64,000 nucleotides of DNA. Source: Paenibacillus_E sp052115445 (GTDB taxonomy: Bacteria > Bacillota > Bacilli > Paenibacillales > NBRC-103111). Both the position numbers and the translations under genes were made by a program. The stretch is taken from contig NZ_JBFRGR010000001.1 in NCBI RefSeq assembly GCF_052115445.1, positions 62,001 through 126,000 on the forward strand. Reading direction: 5' to 3'. The notes beneath the pieces are model-generated. The model did not search any database, was not told the DNA's origin, and worked only from the letters and a program-made list of their open reading frames with translations. Below are positions 25,261-34,138 of the stretch, piece by piece (the first letter of the stretch is position 1; each line of letters starts with the position of its first letter).

Positions 25261-25298
25261 AAAAGTAAAACCCTCAACGCTTTCAGCGCCGAGGGTTT
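25261..25298 (-). terminator. Rho-independent terminator of glnRA
   Basis: Stem arms 25268-25281 and 25285-25298 (14 bp including two G-U pairs) have a 3-base loop. On the minus strand TTTTACTTTTT follows. It lies just after the glnA stop at 25307. Confidence 0.9.
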
Positions 25299-25306
25299 CA
25301 ATCATT

Positions 25307-26647
25307 TTAGTACAGAGACAGATATTGATCTCTCTCCCATTGGTGAACCTGAGTACGATACATATCCCACTCAATTTCTTTCAATTCGTAGAAATGCGCT
25401 AGCGCATGCTCACCAAGTGTGTCGCAAACGACATCGTCACGAAGCAACTCGTCTAGTGCTTGTTTCAAGTTAAGAGGCAAGCTAGGAATGCCTTCAGCTT
25501 CACGCTCTTCTTCCGTCATCACATAAATGTTGCGATCTGTTGGCGGAGGAAGCTGCATTTTGTTCTTAATGCCATCCAAACCTGCTGCAAGCATAACCGC
25601 AAGTGCAAGGTAAGGATTTGCCGCTGGATCCGGGTTACGAACTTCAACACGCGTGCTTAGACCGCGGGAAGCTGGAATCCGAATCATTGGGCTGCGGTTA
25701 CTTGCAGACCAAGCTACATAGCAAGGCGCTTCATAACCAGGAACTAGACGTTTATATGAGTTAACCGTTGGGTTCGTAATCGCAGCGAAAGAACGCGCGT
25801 GACGAAGTACACCAGCCATATATTGTCTTGCAACCGTGCTCAAGCCTAATTTGTCGCTCTCATCGTAGAATGCATTCGTCTCACCTTTGAACAAGGATTG
25901 GTGACAATGCATACCAGATCCATTCATTCCGAACAATGGCTTCGGCATAAATGTAGCATGCAAACCATGCTGTCTAGCTACCGTTTTCACAACTAGTTTG
26001 AACGTTTGGATTTGGTCAGCAGCTTTAATCGCATCTGCATATTTAAAGTCGATTTCGTGCTGGCCTGGCGCTACTTCATGGTGAGAAGCTTCGATTTCAA
26101 AGCCCATTTCTTCCAGCGTTAGCACGATATCACGACGGCAGTTTTCCCCAAGATCCATCGGTGCCAAATCGAAGTATCCACCTTGGTCATTCAATTCCGT
26201 TGTTGGATTACCTTTATCATCTGTTTTGAACAAGAAGAATTCCGGCTCAGGTCCAACGTTCATTGCTGTGTAGCCCATTTCTTCTGCTTGCTTCAACGCA
26301 TTTTTCAAAATGGCGCGTGGATCTCCAGCGAACGGCGTACCGTCCGGCATATAGATATCGCAGATCAAACGAGCAACTTTGCTCTCCGTTACCCATGGGA
26401 AAATAACCCATGTATCTAGATCGGGATACAAATACATATCCGATTCTTCAATTCGCACATACCCTTCGATGGAAGATCCATCGAACATCATTTTATTATC
26501 AAGCGCTTTCTCAAGCTGGCTCAAAGGAATTTCAACGTTCTTAATACTTCCCATCAAGTCTGTGAATTGCAAACGGATAAAGCGAACGTTTTCAGCTTTG
26601 GCAATGCGAAGAATATCTTCTTTGGAATAGTTAATGTTGTAGCTCAC
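25307..26647 (-). CDS. glnA: Glutamine synthetase, type I-alpha
   Basis: 446 aa dodecameric enzyme making glutamine from glutamate, ammonia and ATP. Signature blocks: MFDGSSIEGYVRIEESDM (about 52-70), AGQHEIDF (metal site), GSGMHCHQSL (ATP site), NPTVNSYKRLVPGYEAP (glutamate site) and RIPASRG. The adenylylation region of the I-beta class is absent, as in other Firmicutes, where feedback-inhibited GlnA also controls GlnR. The GTG start follows GAGAGGAG by about 9 bases. It is second in the glnR-glnA operon, 44 bases after glnR. Confidence 0.97.
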   Translation of the reverse strand: MSYNINYSKEDILRIAKAENVRFIRLQFTDLMGSIKNVEIPLSQLEKALDNKMMFDGSSIEGYVRIEESDMYLYPDLDTWVIFPWVTESKVARLICDIYMPDGTPFAGDPRAILKNALKQAEEMGYTAMNVGPEPEFFLFKTDDKGNPTTELNDQGGYFDLAPMDLGENCRRDIVLTLEEMGFEIEASHHEVAPGQHEIDFKYADAIKAADQIQTFKLVVKTVARQHGLHATFMPKPLFGMNGSGMHCHQSLFKGETNAFYDESDKLGLSTVARQYMAGVLRHARSFAAITNPTVNSYKRLVPGYEAPCYVAWSASNRSPMIRIPASRGLSTRVEVRNPDPAANPYLALAVMLAAGLDGIKNKMQLPPPTDRNIYVMTEEEREAEGIPSLPLNLKQALDELLRDDVVCDTLGEHALAHFYELKEIEWDMYRTQVHQWERDQYLSLY

Positions 26648-26691
26648 GTGTGCATTCTCCTCTCAACTGTTAAGCGTTTTGACAACCGATT

Positions 26692-27102
26692 TTACTTGTA
26701 GAATCTGGACAACTGTCCCTGAATTAAGGAAACCTGATCCGGGCGTTTACCTCCGCCAATCAATTGTTGCTTCAGCATTTTGTGCAATTGAGAGTCGGTT
26801 AATTCTTTCCGCTTCACTTCAGTGTGCTCGTTTAGAATCGTTGCATCCTCTGAATCCTTATCCACAGGGATAAGAACTTGCTTGATACCCGCAATGTTCA
26901 CACCTTTTTCAATCAAATCTTTAATCTCAAGAAGACGTTCCACGTCATTAAACGAATAGAGCCGTTGATTTCCAGCTGTTCTAGCTGGGATGATTAATTC
27001 GTGTTGCTCATAGTAACGAATTTGTCTTGCTGTTAGATCTGTCAGCTTCATGACGATCCCAATGGGGAATAACGCCATATTTCTACGTATTTCATCACTC
27101 AT
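26692..27102 (-). CDS. glnR: Nitrogen-control MerR-family repressor GlnR
   Basis: 136 aa. The winged helix-turn-helix (about 10-80) shows VMKLTDLTARQIRYYEQHELIIPARTAGNQRLYS split over the recognition region, and a helical C-terminal tail senses feedback-inhibited GlnA. The start MSDEIRRN is chosen because AGGAGTG lies 7 bases upstream; an in-frame GTG falls inside that site. It represses its own operon through the TGTNA-N7-TNACA site at 27171-27187. Confidence 0.95.
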   Translation of the reverse strand: MSDEIRRNMALFPIGIVMKLTDLTARQIRYYEQHELIIPARTAGNQRLYSFNDVERLLEIKDLIEKGVNIAGIKQVLIPVDKDSEDATILNEHTEVKRKELTDSQLHKMLKQQLIGGGKRPDQVSLIQGQLSRFYK

Positions 27103-27137
27103 GCTAATCACTCCTGGTCAGTAAGTACCTCACTCTC

Positions 27138-27166
27138 ATTGTACCTTTCTAACAAAAACGTGTCAA
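27138..27166 (-). promoter_or_regulatory. SigA promoter of glnRA
   Basis: On the minus strand: TTGACA (27166-27161), a 17-base spacer and TACAAT (27143-27138), a near-consensus promoter. It lies 36 bases upstream of the glnR start. Confidence 0.88.
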
Positions 27167-27170
27167 GGAG

Positions 27171-27187
27171 TGTCAGGTTTGTTCACA
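27171..27187. promoter_or_regulatory. GlnR/TnrA operator
   Basis: TGTCA-GGTTTGT-TCACA matches TGTNA-N7-TNACA exactly and reads the same on both strands. It sits four bases upstream of the glnR -35, the usual place for GlnR control. A second, degenerate half-site may overlap the promoter (TGTTA...TACA). Confidence 0.82.
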
Positions 27188-27197
27188 GTTTGAATTT

Positions 27198-28448
27198 TCA
27201 CAGCAATCCCTTGTCTTCCATATGTTGGATAGCGGTTAGTACACCTAACTTGCAATGTGAGTAGGTCAAGCCGCCTTGCATATAAGCGATAAAAGGTTCA
27301 CGAATCGGAGCATCCGCTGACAGCTCTAAGCTGCCACCTTGGATGAACGTCCCTGCTGCCATGATAACAGGATGCTCATACCCAGGCATGTCCCAAGGCT
27401 CGGGTACGACATGCGAATCGACAGCAGATGCCTTCTGAATGCNTTGCACGAACGTAATCAAATGTTCCGCGGACGTGAAGCGGATCGCTTGAATTAAGTC
27501 CGTTCGCTGCGCATCCCAGCGCGGTGAGCTGACAAATCCGAGGTCTTCGAATATCGCTGCCGCGAAGACCGAGCCCTTGACGGCTTGCCCCACCAAATGC
27601 GGGGCAAGGAATAGCCCTTGAAACATGGCTCGAGTAGCGCCGAGCATGGCCCCAACCTCGCCCCCAATGCCGGGGGCGGTCAATCTGTACGCGGCGAGCT
27701 CCACAAGGTCGCGTCGCCCGGCGATATAGCCGCCGGAAGGGGCGATGCCGCCGCCGGGGTTCTTGATCAGTGAGCCGGCTATCAGATCGACGCCAACCTG
27801 CGTCGGCTCCTGCGGCTCTGTGAATTCACCATAGCAATTGTCCACGAAGACAATGAGCTCTGGGTTGATTTCTTTGACAAATCGGACCATCTCGCCGATT
27901 TGCTCAATCGTGAACGACGGCCGCCAGGAGTAGCCGCGTGAACGCTGGATGCCGATCACCTTCGTGTTCGGCTGTATGGCTGCCGTGATTGCCGACCAAT
28001 CCGGCGAGCCGTCTTCCAATAGCTCGACTTCACCGTAGCCGATGCCGAAGTCTTGCAATGAGCCTGTGCCATCACCAGGCTTTCCAATGACCTTGTGCAA
28101 CGTATCATAGGGCTTACCTGTGATGTAAAGTAGTTGTTCGCCAGGACGCAGTACACCGAACAAAGCTGTACCGATCGTATGTGTCCCCGATACAAAATGT
28201 GGGCGAACTAGTGCTGCTTCTGCTCCCATTGCATCTGCATAGACGAGGTCAAGCACTTCCCTGCCTCGATCATTGTAGCCATAACCTGTTGAAGAAGCAA
28301 AATGATAATCACTTACTTTATGTGTTTGGAAAGCACGTATGACCTTCCATTGATTGAGATCGATAGTTTTCTCAATTTGACGAAAAGCGCTCTCTACACG
28401 CTGCTCCGCCCTTTCCATTCTGGCCATAACTTTTTCCCCGAAATGCAT
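27198..28448 (-). CDS. ynbB: PLP-dependent methionine gamma-lyase-family protein YnbB
   Basis: 416 aa, fold-type I PLP enzyme of the 'aluminium resistance' (cystathionine beta-lyase-related) family. SSTGYGYNDRGRE (about 45), RPHFVSGTHTI, and IVFVDNCYGEF (Asp contacting PLP) are visible, and the Schiff-base lysine is expected in AGSLIKNPGGGIAPSGGYIAG, split by the glycine run. Its substrate is not established. The ATG at 28448 lies one base after the hflX stop and follows GGGAGAG, so it is translationally coupled to hflX; a longer frame would overlap hflX. Codons between 27540 and 28000 are markedly GC-rich at third positions. N at 27443. Confidence 0.9.
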   Translation of the reverse strand: MHFGEKVMARMERAEQRVESAFRQIEKTIDLNQWKVIRAFQTHKVSDYHFASSTGYGYNDRGREVLDLVYADAMGAEAALVRPHFVSGTHTIGTALFGVLRPGEQLLYITGKPYDTLHKVIGKPGDGTGSLQDFGIGYGEVELLEDGSPDWSAITAAIQPNTKVIGIQRSRGYSWRPSFTIEQIGEMVRFVKEINPELIVFVDNCYGEFTEPQEPTQVGVDLIAGSLIKNPGGGIAPSGGYIAGRRDLVELAAYRLTAPGIGGEVGAMLGATRAMFQGLFLAPHLVGQAVKGSVFAAAIFEDLGFVSSPRWDAQRTDLIQAIRFTSAEHLITFVQXIQKASAVDSHVVPEPWDMPGYEHPVIMAAGTFIQGGSLELSADAPIREPFIAYMQGGLTYSHCKLGVLTAIQHMEDKGLL

Positions 28449-28449
28449 C

Positions 28450-29778
28450 TTAGTTGCTCTCTCCCTCGTTCTCATCCTGCACTTGCTTCGATACTGATTG
28501 ATCATAATCTACCAGTAAATGAGCTTGTTTCACATAATCCTCCGTGTTCACTCTTACCTTGAAGACCATGTCTTCCCCATCCACATCCGTCTCCAGCACC
28601 TCGCCAATACGGTACATGAGGGCGATAATATCCCCTTTGTTGGCTGGAATGCGGAACTCTTTGCTATCTCCCATCAGCTTATCTTCAATCGTAAAACGAA
28701 GACGTTCTAAATCCTCAGGTGCGTAAGCACTCACCTTCATGAACTCGCCTTGGTCAGACAGCAATTCCCGCTCTTCTTTTGAGATAAGATCAATTTTGTT
28801 GAAGACAGTAATCTGTTCCTTTTGATGGGCTCCTAACTGCTCTAGTACCTCTCCAACAACACGCATTTGTTCGTTACGCATATCCGTAGAGCTATCCACC
28901 ACATGCAGAATCAAATCTGCCTCATTCGCCTCTTCTAACGTGGCGCGGAACGAAGCGACTAGATCATGGGGTAGATTTTGAATAAAACCTACTGTATCTG
29001 TGAGGACGATTTCCTTGCCGCTTGGCAATACCATTGTCCGAGACGTCGGATCTAAAGTAGCGAATAGTTGGTTCTCAATATAGACGTCTGCTTGTGTTAA
29101 TTGTTTCAATAACGTAGACTTCCCTGCATTGGTGTACCCAACTAAAGCAACTTGAAATACACCGCTTTTCTTACGACGTTCACGATGCAGAGTACGATGA
29201 CGCACAACTTCTTCCANCTGCGCTTTCAGTTCGTCAATACGTCCCCGGATATGCCGGCGATCCGTTTCCAGCTTCGATTCACCGGGACCTCTTGTCCCGA
29301 TACCGCCACCTAAACGCGACAAGTTTTTGCCTTGTCCAGACAGTCTAGGCAAGAGATAGCTTAACTGCGCTAATTCTACCTGGATAATGCCTTCACGTGT
29401 TTTGGCACGCTGTGCGAAAATATCCAAAATGAGCTGTGTACGATCGATAATTTTCACATCAAGTGCTGCTTCCAGGTTACGAACCTGTGCACCCGATAGT
29501 TCCTGATCGAAGATCGCCGTATTCCCGCCAAGCTCTTCCAACATCAGCTTTAACTCTTCAACTTTCCCTTTCCCAATAAACCACTTGGTATCCTTAGCTT
29601 CTTTGTTCTGTGTCATCGTGTCCAGCACTTGAACGCCAGCCGTTTCTGCCAGTTTTACAAGTTCTTGCAACGAATATTCTGCCAGCAGCTCATTTTTCTT
29701 CTGCTTCTGTGTAATCAAACTGACGAGCACCGCTCTGTCGTCGATTTCTTTTTCTACCATATGTGAAGTTGTTTTCAT
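28450..29778 (-). CDS. hflX: Ribosome-associated GTPase HflX
   Basis: 442 aa. HflX splits stalled 70S ribosomes and can rescue heat-damaged ones. Regions: N-terminal HflX domain (about 1-185, with LSGAQVRNLE and DRTQLILDIFAQRA), a GGGIGTRGPGESKLE linker, coiled coil, then the G domain with G1 GYTNAGKST, G3 DTVGFIQNLP, G4 FNKID and a C-terminal domain. The start MKTTSH follows AAAGGAG by 7 bases; the frame upstream has no binding site. In B. subtilis the gene is ynbA, followed by ynbB as here. N at 29217. Confidence 0.95.
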   Translation of the reverse strand: MKTTSHMVEKEIDDRAVLVSLITQKQKKNELLAEYSLQELVKLAETAGVQVLDTMTQNKEAKDTKWFIGKGKVEELKLMLEELGGNTAIFDQELSGAQVRNLEAALDVKIIDRTQLILDIFAQRAKTREGIIQVELAQLSYLLPRLSGQGKNLSRLGGGIGTRGPGESKLETDRRHIRGRIDELKAQXEEVVRHRTLHRERRKKSGVFQVALVGYTNAGKSTLLKQLTQADVYIENQLFATLDPTSRTMVLPSGKEIVLTDTVGFIQNLPHDLVASFRATLEEANEADLILHVVDSSTDMRNEQMRVVGEVLEQLGAHQKEQITVFNKIDLISKEERELLSDQGEFMKVSAYAPEDLERLRFTIEDKLMGDSKEFRIPANKGDIIALMYRIGEVLETDVDGEDMVFKVRVNTEDYVKQAHLLVDYDQSVSKQVQDENEGESN

Positions 29779-29919
29779 AGTCGTCTCCTTTACTTCCCGC
29801 AAATTGCTTAAAATGACGGAAATAAGGCCTAATTGGCCTATACCTTCATCATTGTGGAGGAAATGATTAGGAAAGTCAATTTGAGACACAGGAAAATTCG
29901 ATTATAACGATCTTGCTAA

Positions 29920-29974
29920 CAAAAAACAGGGCATTCACACAAGTAGATCACTCTACTCGAGGAATAACCCTGTT
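29920..29974 (-). terminator. Terminator of the efeUOB operon
   Basis: On the minus strand AACAGGG pairs with CCCTGTT at the base, a GAGTAGA/TCTACTT stem lies inside, and TTTTTTGTT follows. It lies 15 bases after the efeB stop. Confidence 0.82.
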
Positions 29975-29988
29975 CCAACTTCTTTATT

Positions 29989-31254
29989 TCATTCAAACAA
30001 TGTCTGCCCAAGATAAGCACCTTTCGCAGAAACCCCTGGCAATACAGCAAAATACCCTCCGCCAGTCGTATCCGTATAGGCCAGCATTTGATCCGGCATT
30101 TTCGGATTCGTTAAGCGTTTCTGGATCGATTCGAACTGAGTTTGGATATTCCGATTGAAGCACACAAACAACAATCCGGCATTCATGCGACCTACGTTGT
30201 CCAGGTTTTCCATAAAATTATATCCGCGCCGCAAAATACGTTCACGCTCAGAATTTTCACCAGTGCGTGGGTTAGATAACCGTATATGCGAGTCCAAAGC
30301 CGTCACCTTGCCTTCGGCGTCTGCGGCAAACTGCGGCGTATCGAATTCAGCTTTGCCATCCATGGGTGCTCCAGATACCTTTTGACGGCCAATGATCTCT
30401 TCTTGATCCGAGTAGGTTTGTTGATCCCATGTTTCGATTCGCATATGAATGCGACGAACAACCATATAGGTTCCGCCTGCTAACCACGGTGCGCTATCNT
30501 TATCGCTAGCATCAATCCAGACGTTATTTTTCATAAAAGTCTCATCTTGTAAGGCAGGGTTAGCCGTACCATCCTTAAAGCCAAATAAATTACGTTTCGT
30601 TCCTTGCGCTTTCACGCCAAGTTGACCTGTTTGCTGCCAACGCAAGTGAGCAACGCCTCTAGCCGCCTTCGTTAAGTTGCGAATCGCATGGAAACAGATA
30701 ATCGGATCGTCAGCACATGCTTGAACAACAATGTCCCCATGAGTCAATTGCTCTTGAAGTGAATCTTTATGAAAGATCGGCATCTCGGTCAATCCTGCCG
30801 GTTTACGGGAGCGAAGCCCGAAACGGTCAACACCTTCTTTTTCAAAAAGAGAAGCCCCTACAGCAAATGTAATTGTTAATTTCCCAGTATCAAGACCAAA
30901 CTGCTCGCCTGTATCCATTGGTGGAAAAGCCCCATCCTGCGGCTCCACAGCTAACGGTTTACCTGCCATCAAGGTGGCAGCCATCTCCGTCCACTGCTTC
31001 ATAAGTGCTTGCAGTTCTTTCACATCACTAGTCGTTACATCAAAAGTCGCCACATTAGCAAAATTTTGTGCAGGTGTGACAACTCCTGTTTGATGGGTGC
31101 CATAGAAAGCCAACGTCTCACTAGTCGTGGTAGCGGTAGCTTTATTCGTTGGAATGGCGGCTTGTGCCTTCCCCAACAAATCTCCCAAAACAACGCCCGC
31201 CGCACCCGCAGCGGTCATTCCTAAGAAGGTTCGACGATTCATTTTGTCCGACAT
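29989..31254 (-). CDS. efeB: EfeB: Tat-exported DyP-type haem peroxidase / deferrochelatase
   Basis: About 421 aa. The Tat signal (NRRTFLGMT, then a hydrophobic stretch ending GKAQA) lies at about residues 5-33. The DyP domain carries GFKDGTANP (the catalytic Asp of the GxxDG motif), the proximal His in VVRRIHMRIETW and Arg in NPRTGENSERERI. It completes the EfeUOB iron system, probably oxidising ferrous iron or taking iron from haem outside the membrane. Two starts are possible: ATG 31269 touches its binding site, so ATG 31254 (GAGG, 9 bases) is preferred. N at 30499. Confidence 0.93.
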   Translation of the reverse strand: MSDKMNRRTFLGMTAAGAAGVVLGDLLGKAQAAIPTNKATATTTSETLAFYGTHQTGVVTPAQNFANVATFDVTTSDVKELQALMKQWTEMAATLMAGKPLAVEPQDGAFPPMDTGEQFGLDTGKLTITFAVGASLFEKEGVDRFGLRSRKPAGLTEMPIFHKDSLQEQLTHGDIVVQACADDPIICFHAIRNLTKAARGVAHLRWQQTGQLGVKAQGTKRNLFGFKDGTANPALQDETFMKNNVWIDASDXDSAPWLAGGTYMVVRRIHMRIETWDQQTYSDQEEIIGRQKVSGAPMDGKAEFDTPQFAADAEGKVTALDSHIRLSNPRTGENSERERILRRGYNFMENLDNVGRMNAGLLFVCFNRNIQTQFESIQKRLTNPKMPDQMLAYTDTTGGGYFAVLPGVSAKGAYLGQTLFE

Positions 31255-31273
31255 ACCACTTAACCTCATCCCT

Positions 31274-32440
31274 TTATTTACTTAACGTTCCTGGCATCTT
31301 CACAAGCGGTTCAGCCAAAGCTTCTAACTTATTTTTCAAATCGACTTGTTTGGCTTGTTCTAATTTACCGAAATCATTCCATGTTGGGCCAACAGGCGAA
31401 AGTGTGTTCATCGTTTCGATAACGGCTGCTAAGCTCTTACTGATTTTCTCATCCAACGCCGCATCTTTCTTCTTCAATTCAGCTTTAACCAGATCATAGA
31501 TTGCTTGAGCGCCTTCTACATTTGCACGGATCACCGGCACTGTCGCACCGCTCCAACGCTCTTCTTCACCTGTAATTTTGCTGGATTGCGCTTCTTCCAT
31601 CAATTCTCCAACGCCTGCGATAAAATCTGTAGGAGCAATCGTTGTTGCTGCAATCGCTTGTTGCATTTTCTTACCATCTTCAAGCAAACGTGCTGCAAAT
31701 GGCTCGGCATCCTTCATGTTTTTCTTCACAAACAATAAGTATTCAATTCGGTGATACCCTGTAAAAGCAGGATCCTTCTCGTTTTTAAAATCATCCACAC
31801 GCGCATCCATCACACCGTCCAGCTCACTGAATGTTTCGATGATTGGCTCAATTCTCTCATACGGCATACGTGCTAGTCCATATGCTTCTGTTGCTTTTTT
31901 CATATCACCGCTTTTAATGGCTGTATTCAGTTGATCGAGCACTGTCACCAGTTGGTTACCTTGGTCTTGCACATATTTATTGTAAGCTTTGGCGGCATCC
32001 TTCAGCGCAGTAGAAGCTTCAATGACGTCTTTATTAATAGCACCTTTGTTATTTGCAAAAGAAGTTGTCAACTCCGTCAACGCCGCTTTTAAATTCGTAT
32101 TCAGAGCCGTTAGCGTAGGGAAATCCAACTTATCTTCTTTTAACCCCGCTTCAAGAGGTGTCAAAAACTTTTCAACTTTAAAATATAATTCAGGGAATTT
32201 AGGCTTTACTTCATCCTCGAAGCTTGCCCATTGATCTTCCAGCTGGTCGGNAAGTTTCTTTGCATCCTTGACTTTCGACGCATCTAATTGACCCTTCAAA
32301 CTATCGACACTTGTTACTAAAGTCGTTGAACCCTCTTTAAATGGCACTTTTGCGACCTCAGTTGGCTCTGATTTCCCACAACCTGCGAGCACAAGTGTAG
32401 TTGCTGCTGCTAAAATAATAAGTTGTTGACTTTTTTTCAT
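31274..32440 (-). CDS. efeO: EfeO/EfeM-type iron-binding lipoprotein (M75/imelysin fold)
   Basis: 388 aa. A lipoprotein signal with lipobox LVLAGC puts the lipidated Cys at about residue 21. The C-terminal M75 domain (about 150-388) contains the HRIEYLL (HxxE) metal motif. The N-terminal half is a helical domain that resembles the N-terminal extracytoplasmic domain of the next protein, EfeU, and is not the cupredoxin of classic EfeO. It should hand iron to EfeU. The start follows GTGGAGG by 8 bases. It lies 26 bases after efeU and 19 before efeB. N at 32251. Confidence 0.9.
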   Translation of the reverse strand: MKKSQQLIILAAATTLVLAGCGKSEPTEVAKVPFKEGSTTLVTSVDSLKGQLDASKVKDAKKLXDQLEDQWASFEDEVKPKFPELYFKVEKFLTPLEAGLKEDKLDFPTLTALNTNLKAALTELTTSFANNKGAINKDVIEASTALKDAAKAYNKYVQDQGNQLVTVLDQLNTAIKSGDMKKATEAYGLARMPYERIEPIIETFSELDGVMDARVDDFKNEKDPAFTGYHRIEYLLFVKKNMKDAEPFAARLLEDGKKMQQAIAATTIAPTDFIAGVGELMEEAQSSKITGEEERWSGATVPVIRANVEGAQAIYDLVKAELKKKDAALDEKISKSLAAVIETMNTLSPVGPTWNDFGKLEQAKQVDLKNKLEALAEPLVKMPGTLSK

Positions 32441-32466
32441 GGGATAATCCTCCACTTTTCTTTAAA

Positions 32467-33954
32467 TTAGGATTTATTGTTTACTAACATATTTCTGTTA
32501 GAAATGGTTTTAAGACGATCCTTGATCACTGCAATGAGGGCCAGAAGCAATAGGAGGAACTGTGGGATTGCGCTCTCTAAGGTAGGATATAGAGCAACGG
32601 CATCCCAGCTTGGCAGCCAATCGGCTGTAGTTGCGGGCAAATAACCGGCTAATTGAAGTCCATGAACGCCCATCCCTGCAAATTTGAAGCATAAGTAGAA
32701 AACAAAAACACTTGAAATTAAGAAAAAGGGACGCATCGGGATACGAAGTCCAATTTTCAGAATCAGAAAAGCAATAATGAGCAACGAACCTACACCAATC
32801 CCGATTCCACCAAGCAGCGAAGCCAATGAAATGGAGGAGGCCATCCCAATCATAAAGAGGACCGTTTCTGTCCCTTCACGGAAAACAGCTAGAAAAGCAA
32901 GCACGCTAAGCGAAGCCAGGCTGCCAGTTGCTAATGCTTTGACACTTTGATTACGAATATAAGATTGCCAATTGGAAATACTTGACTTGCTATGCAGCCA
33001 ATAGCTCATATACAGGAGCATCAGAGCGGCAAAAATCCCCGTACATCCGGCAATTAGAAAGTTGTTATTCCCAAACGCACTCGCCGAAAATAACTGTTGC
33101 ACCACAATGCCCAGTGCCATGCTGACAACGAGTCCCCCATACACGCCAAACCAAATCCATTTTTTCTTGTCTTCGTGGCCAGCCTTTTTGAGAAACCCAA
33201 GTAACGCAATAACGACTAGCAAGGCCTCAAGCCCTTCCCGAAGGATAATCGTCGTGGCATCAAGCATGGAGTAGCTTGTCTTTGCTGCCAAAGGTTGTAA
33301 ATCGGCATGCATCCGACTAATCGTCACAGCGGCATCCGAAAGTTGAGCCGGACTAGCTGAAAGCTGAGCATACGCTGTTACCATGTCTCGCTCCATGGAG
33401 GTGTACACGGCTGAGGACTGTGTCAATACGATTCCCTCAATAAGCAACCAAGAGTTACGAAGCGTTTGAATACTCTCGGAAGCTCCCTCAATATCCTTCT
33501 CCTTCACTTGATCAGATGCATTCTCCAACAAAGTTACTAGCGATGAAACGGTTACTTTACTATCGTTATTCGCAGAAGACCCGAACGCAGAGAGATCTCC
33601 TTCTATGAAATAAGCGTTCAACTTATGTAGATCCTTCAACTTCGCCGCAAGTTTCTGAGCATCGACAGGCTGTTTCATCGTTTGCAGCGATGCTTCGCCC
33701 ATTGCACCTTCGATTTTCTGATATGCTGCCAAGGATTGCGCCTTAATGCCTTCCTCATAGTTCAGCCAATTGATTTGAAAAGCTTCAAACAACTTCGTCG
33801 CTTGCTCGATATTTCCGCTTTCTGCAGCTTGAATTGCACTTACGATGCCTGCATCTTCCTTGGCTAGATCATCCTGAGGCTTGGCACAGGCGATCAATGG
33901 TACTGATAGAAACAATAAAATAGCGATCCAACTGGCTAAAACAACTTTCCGCAT
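32467..33954 (-). CDS. efeU: EfeU ferrous iron permease (FTR1/OFeT family)
   Basis: 495 aa. A signal-like helix at about residues 3-24 is followed by an extracytoplasmic helical domain (about 25-225) and seven membrane helices. The two REGxE iron-channel motifs are present: REGLEALLVV (helix 1) and REGTETVLFM (helix 4). AAGGAG lies 9 bases before the ATG at 33954. It is the first gene of efeU-efeO-efeB, the YwbLMN equivalent of B. subtilis, and has a Fur box about 58 bases upstream. Confidence 0.94.
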   Translation of the reverse strand: MRKVVLASWIAILLFLSVPLIACAKPQDDLAKEDAGIVSAIQAAESGNIEQATKLFEAFQINWLNYEEGIKAQSLAAYQKIEGAMGEASLQTMKQPVDAQKLAAKLKDLHKLNAYFIEGDLSAFGSSANNDSKVTVSSLVTLLENASDQVKEKDIEGASESIQTLRNSWLLIEGIVLTQSSAVYTSMERDMVTAYAQLSASPAQLSDAAVTISRMHADLQPLAAKTSYSMLDATTIILREGLEALLVVIALLGFLKKAGHEDKKKWIWFGVYGGLVVSMALGIVVQQLFSASAFGNNNFLIAGCTGIFAALMLLYMSYWLHSKSSISNWQSYIRNQSVKALATGSLASLSVLAFLAVFREGTETVLFMIGMASSISLASLLGGIGIGVGSLLIIAFLILKIGLRIPMRPFFLISSVFVFYLCFKFAGMGVHGLQLAGYLPATTADWLPSWDAVALYPTLESAIPQFLLLLLALIAVIKDRLKTISNRNMLVNNKS

Positions 33955-34011
33955 ACATGACAACTCCTTTGGAGTGGTGAACATTACACGCTCCAACTTT
34001 TATTTAGAAAC

Positions 34012-34030
34012 AATATTGATAATCATTATC
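34012..34030. promoter_or_regulatory. Fur box upstream of efeU
   Basis: The 19 bases match the Fur consensus GATAATGATAATCATTATC at 17 positions. It lies downstream of a TTGACA...TAAAAT promoter (minus strand, 34079 down to about 34053) and over an alternative GATAAT -10. Iron repression of efeUOB is expected. Confidence 0.88.
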
Positions 34031-34091
34031 AGCAAAATAGTTACTCTGTATATTTTACTCTGATCCTCTAAACTGTCAATTACTTTCCCAT

Positions 34092-34128
34092 AAAAAAAAG
34101 CCAATTAACTTAAATAAGTTAATTGGCT
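34092..34128 (-). terminator. Rho-independent terminator of spoVK
   Basis: A perfect 13-bp stem (34099-34111 with 34116-34128) and a 4-base loop; on the minus strand it runs into eight T. Confidence 0.92.
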
Positions 34129-34138
34129 CTTGGATCTG

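Noticed and set aside
29821..29845. GGCC-centred palindrome upstream of hflX
   Set aside because: Short stem and no U tract or known operator; not distinguishable from chance.
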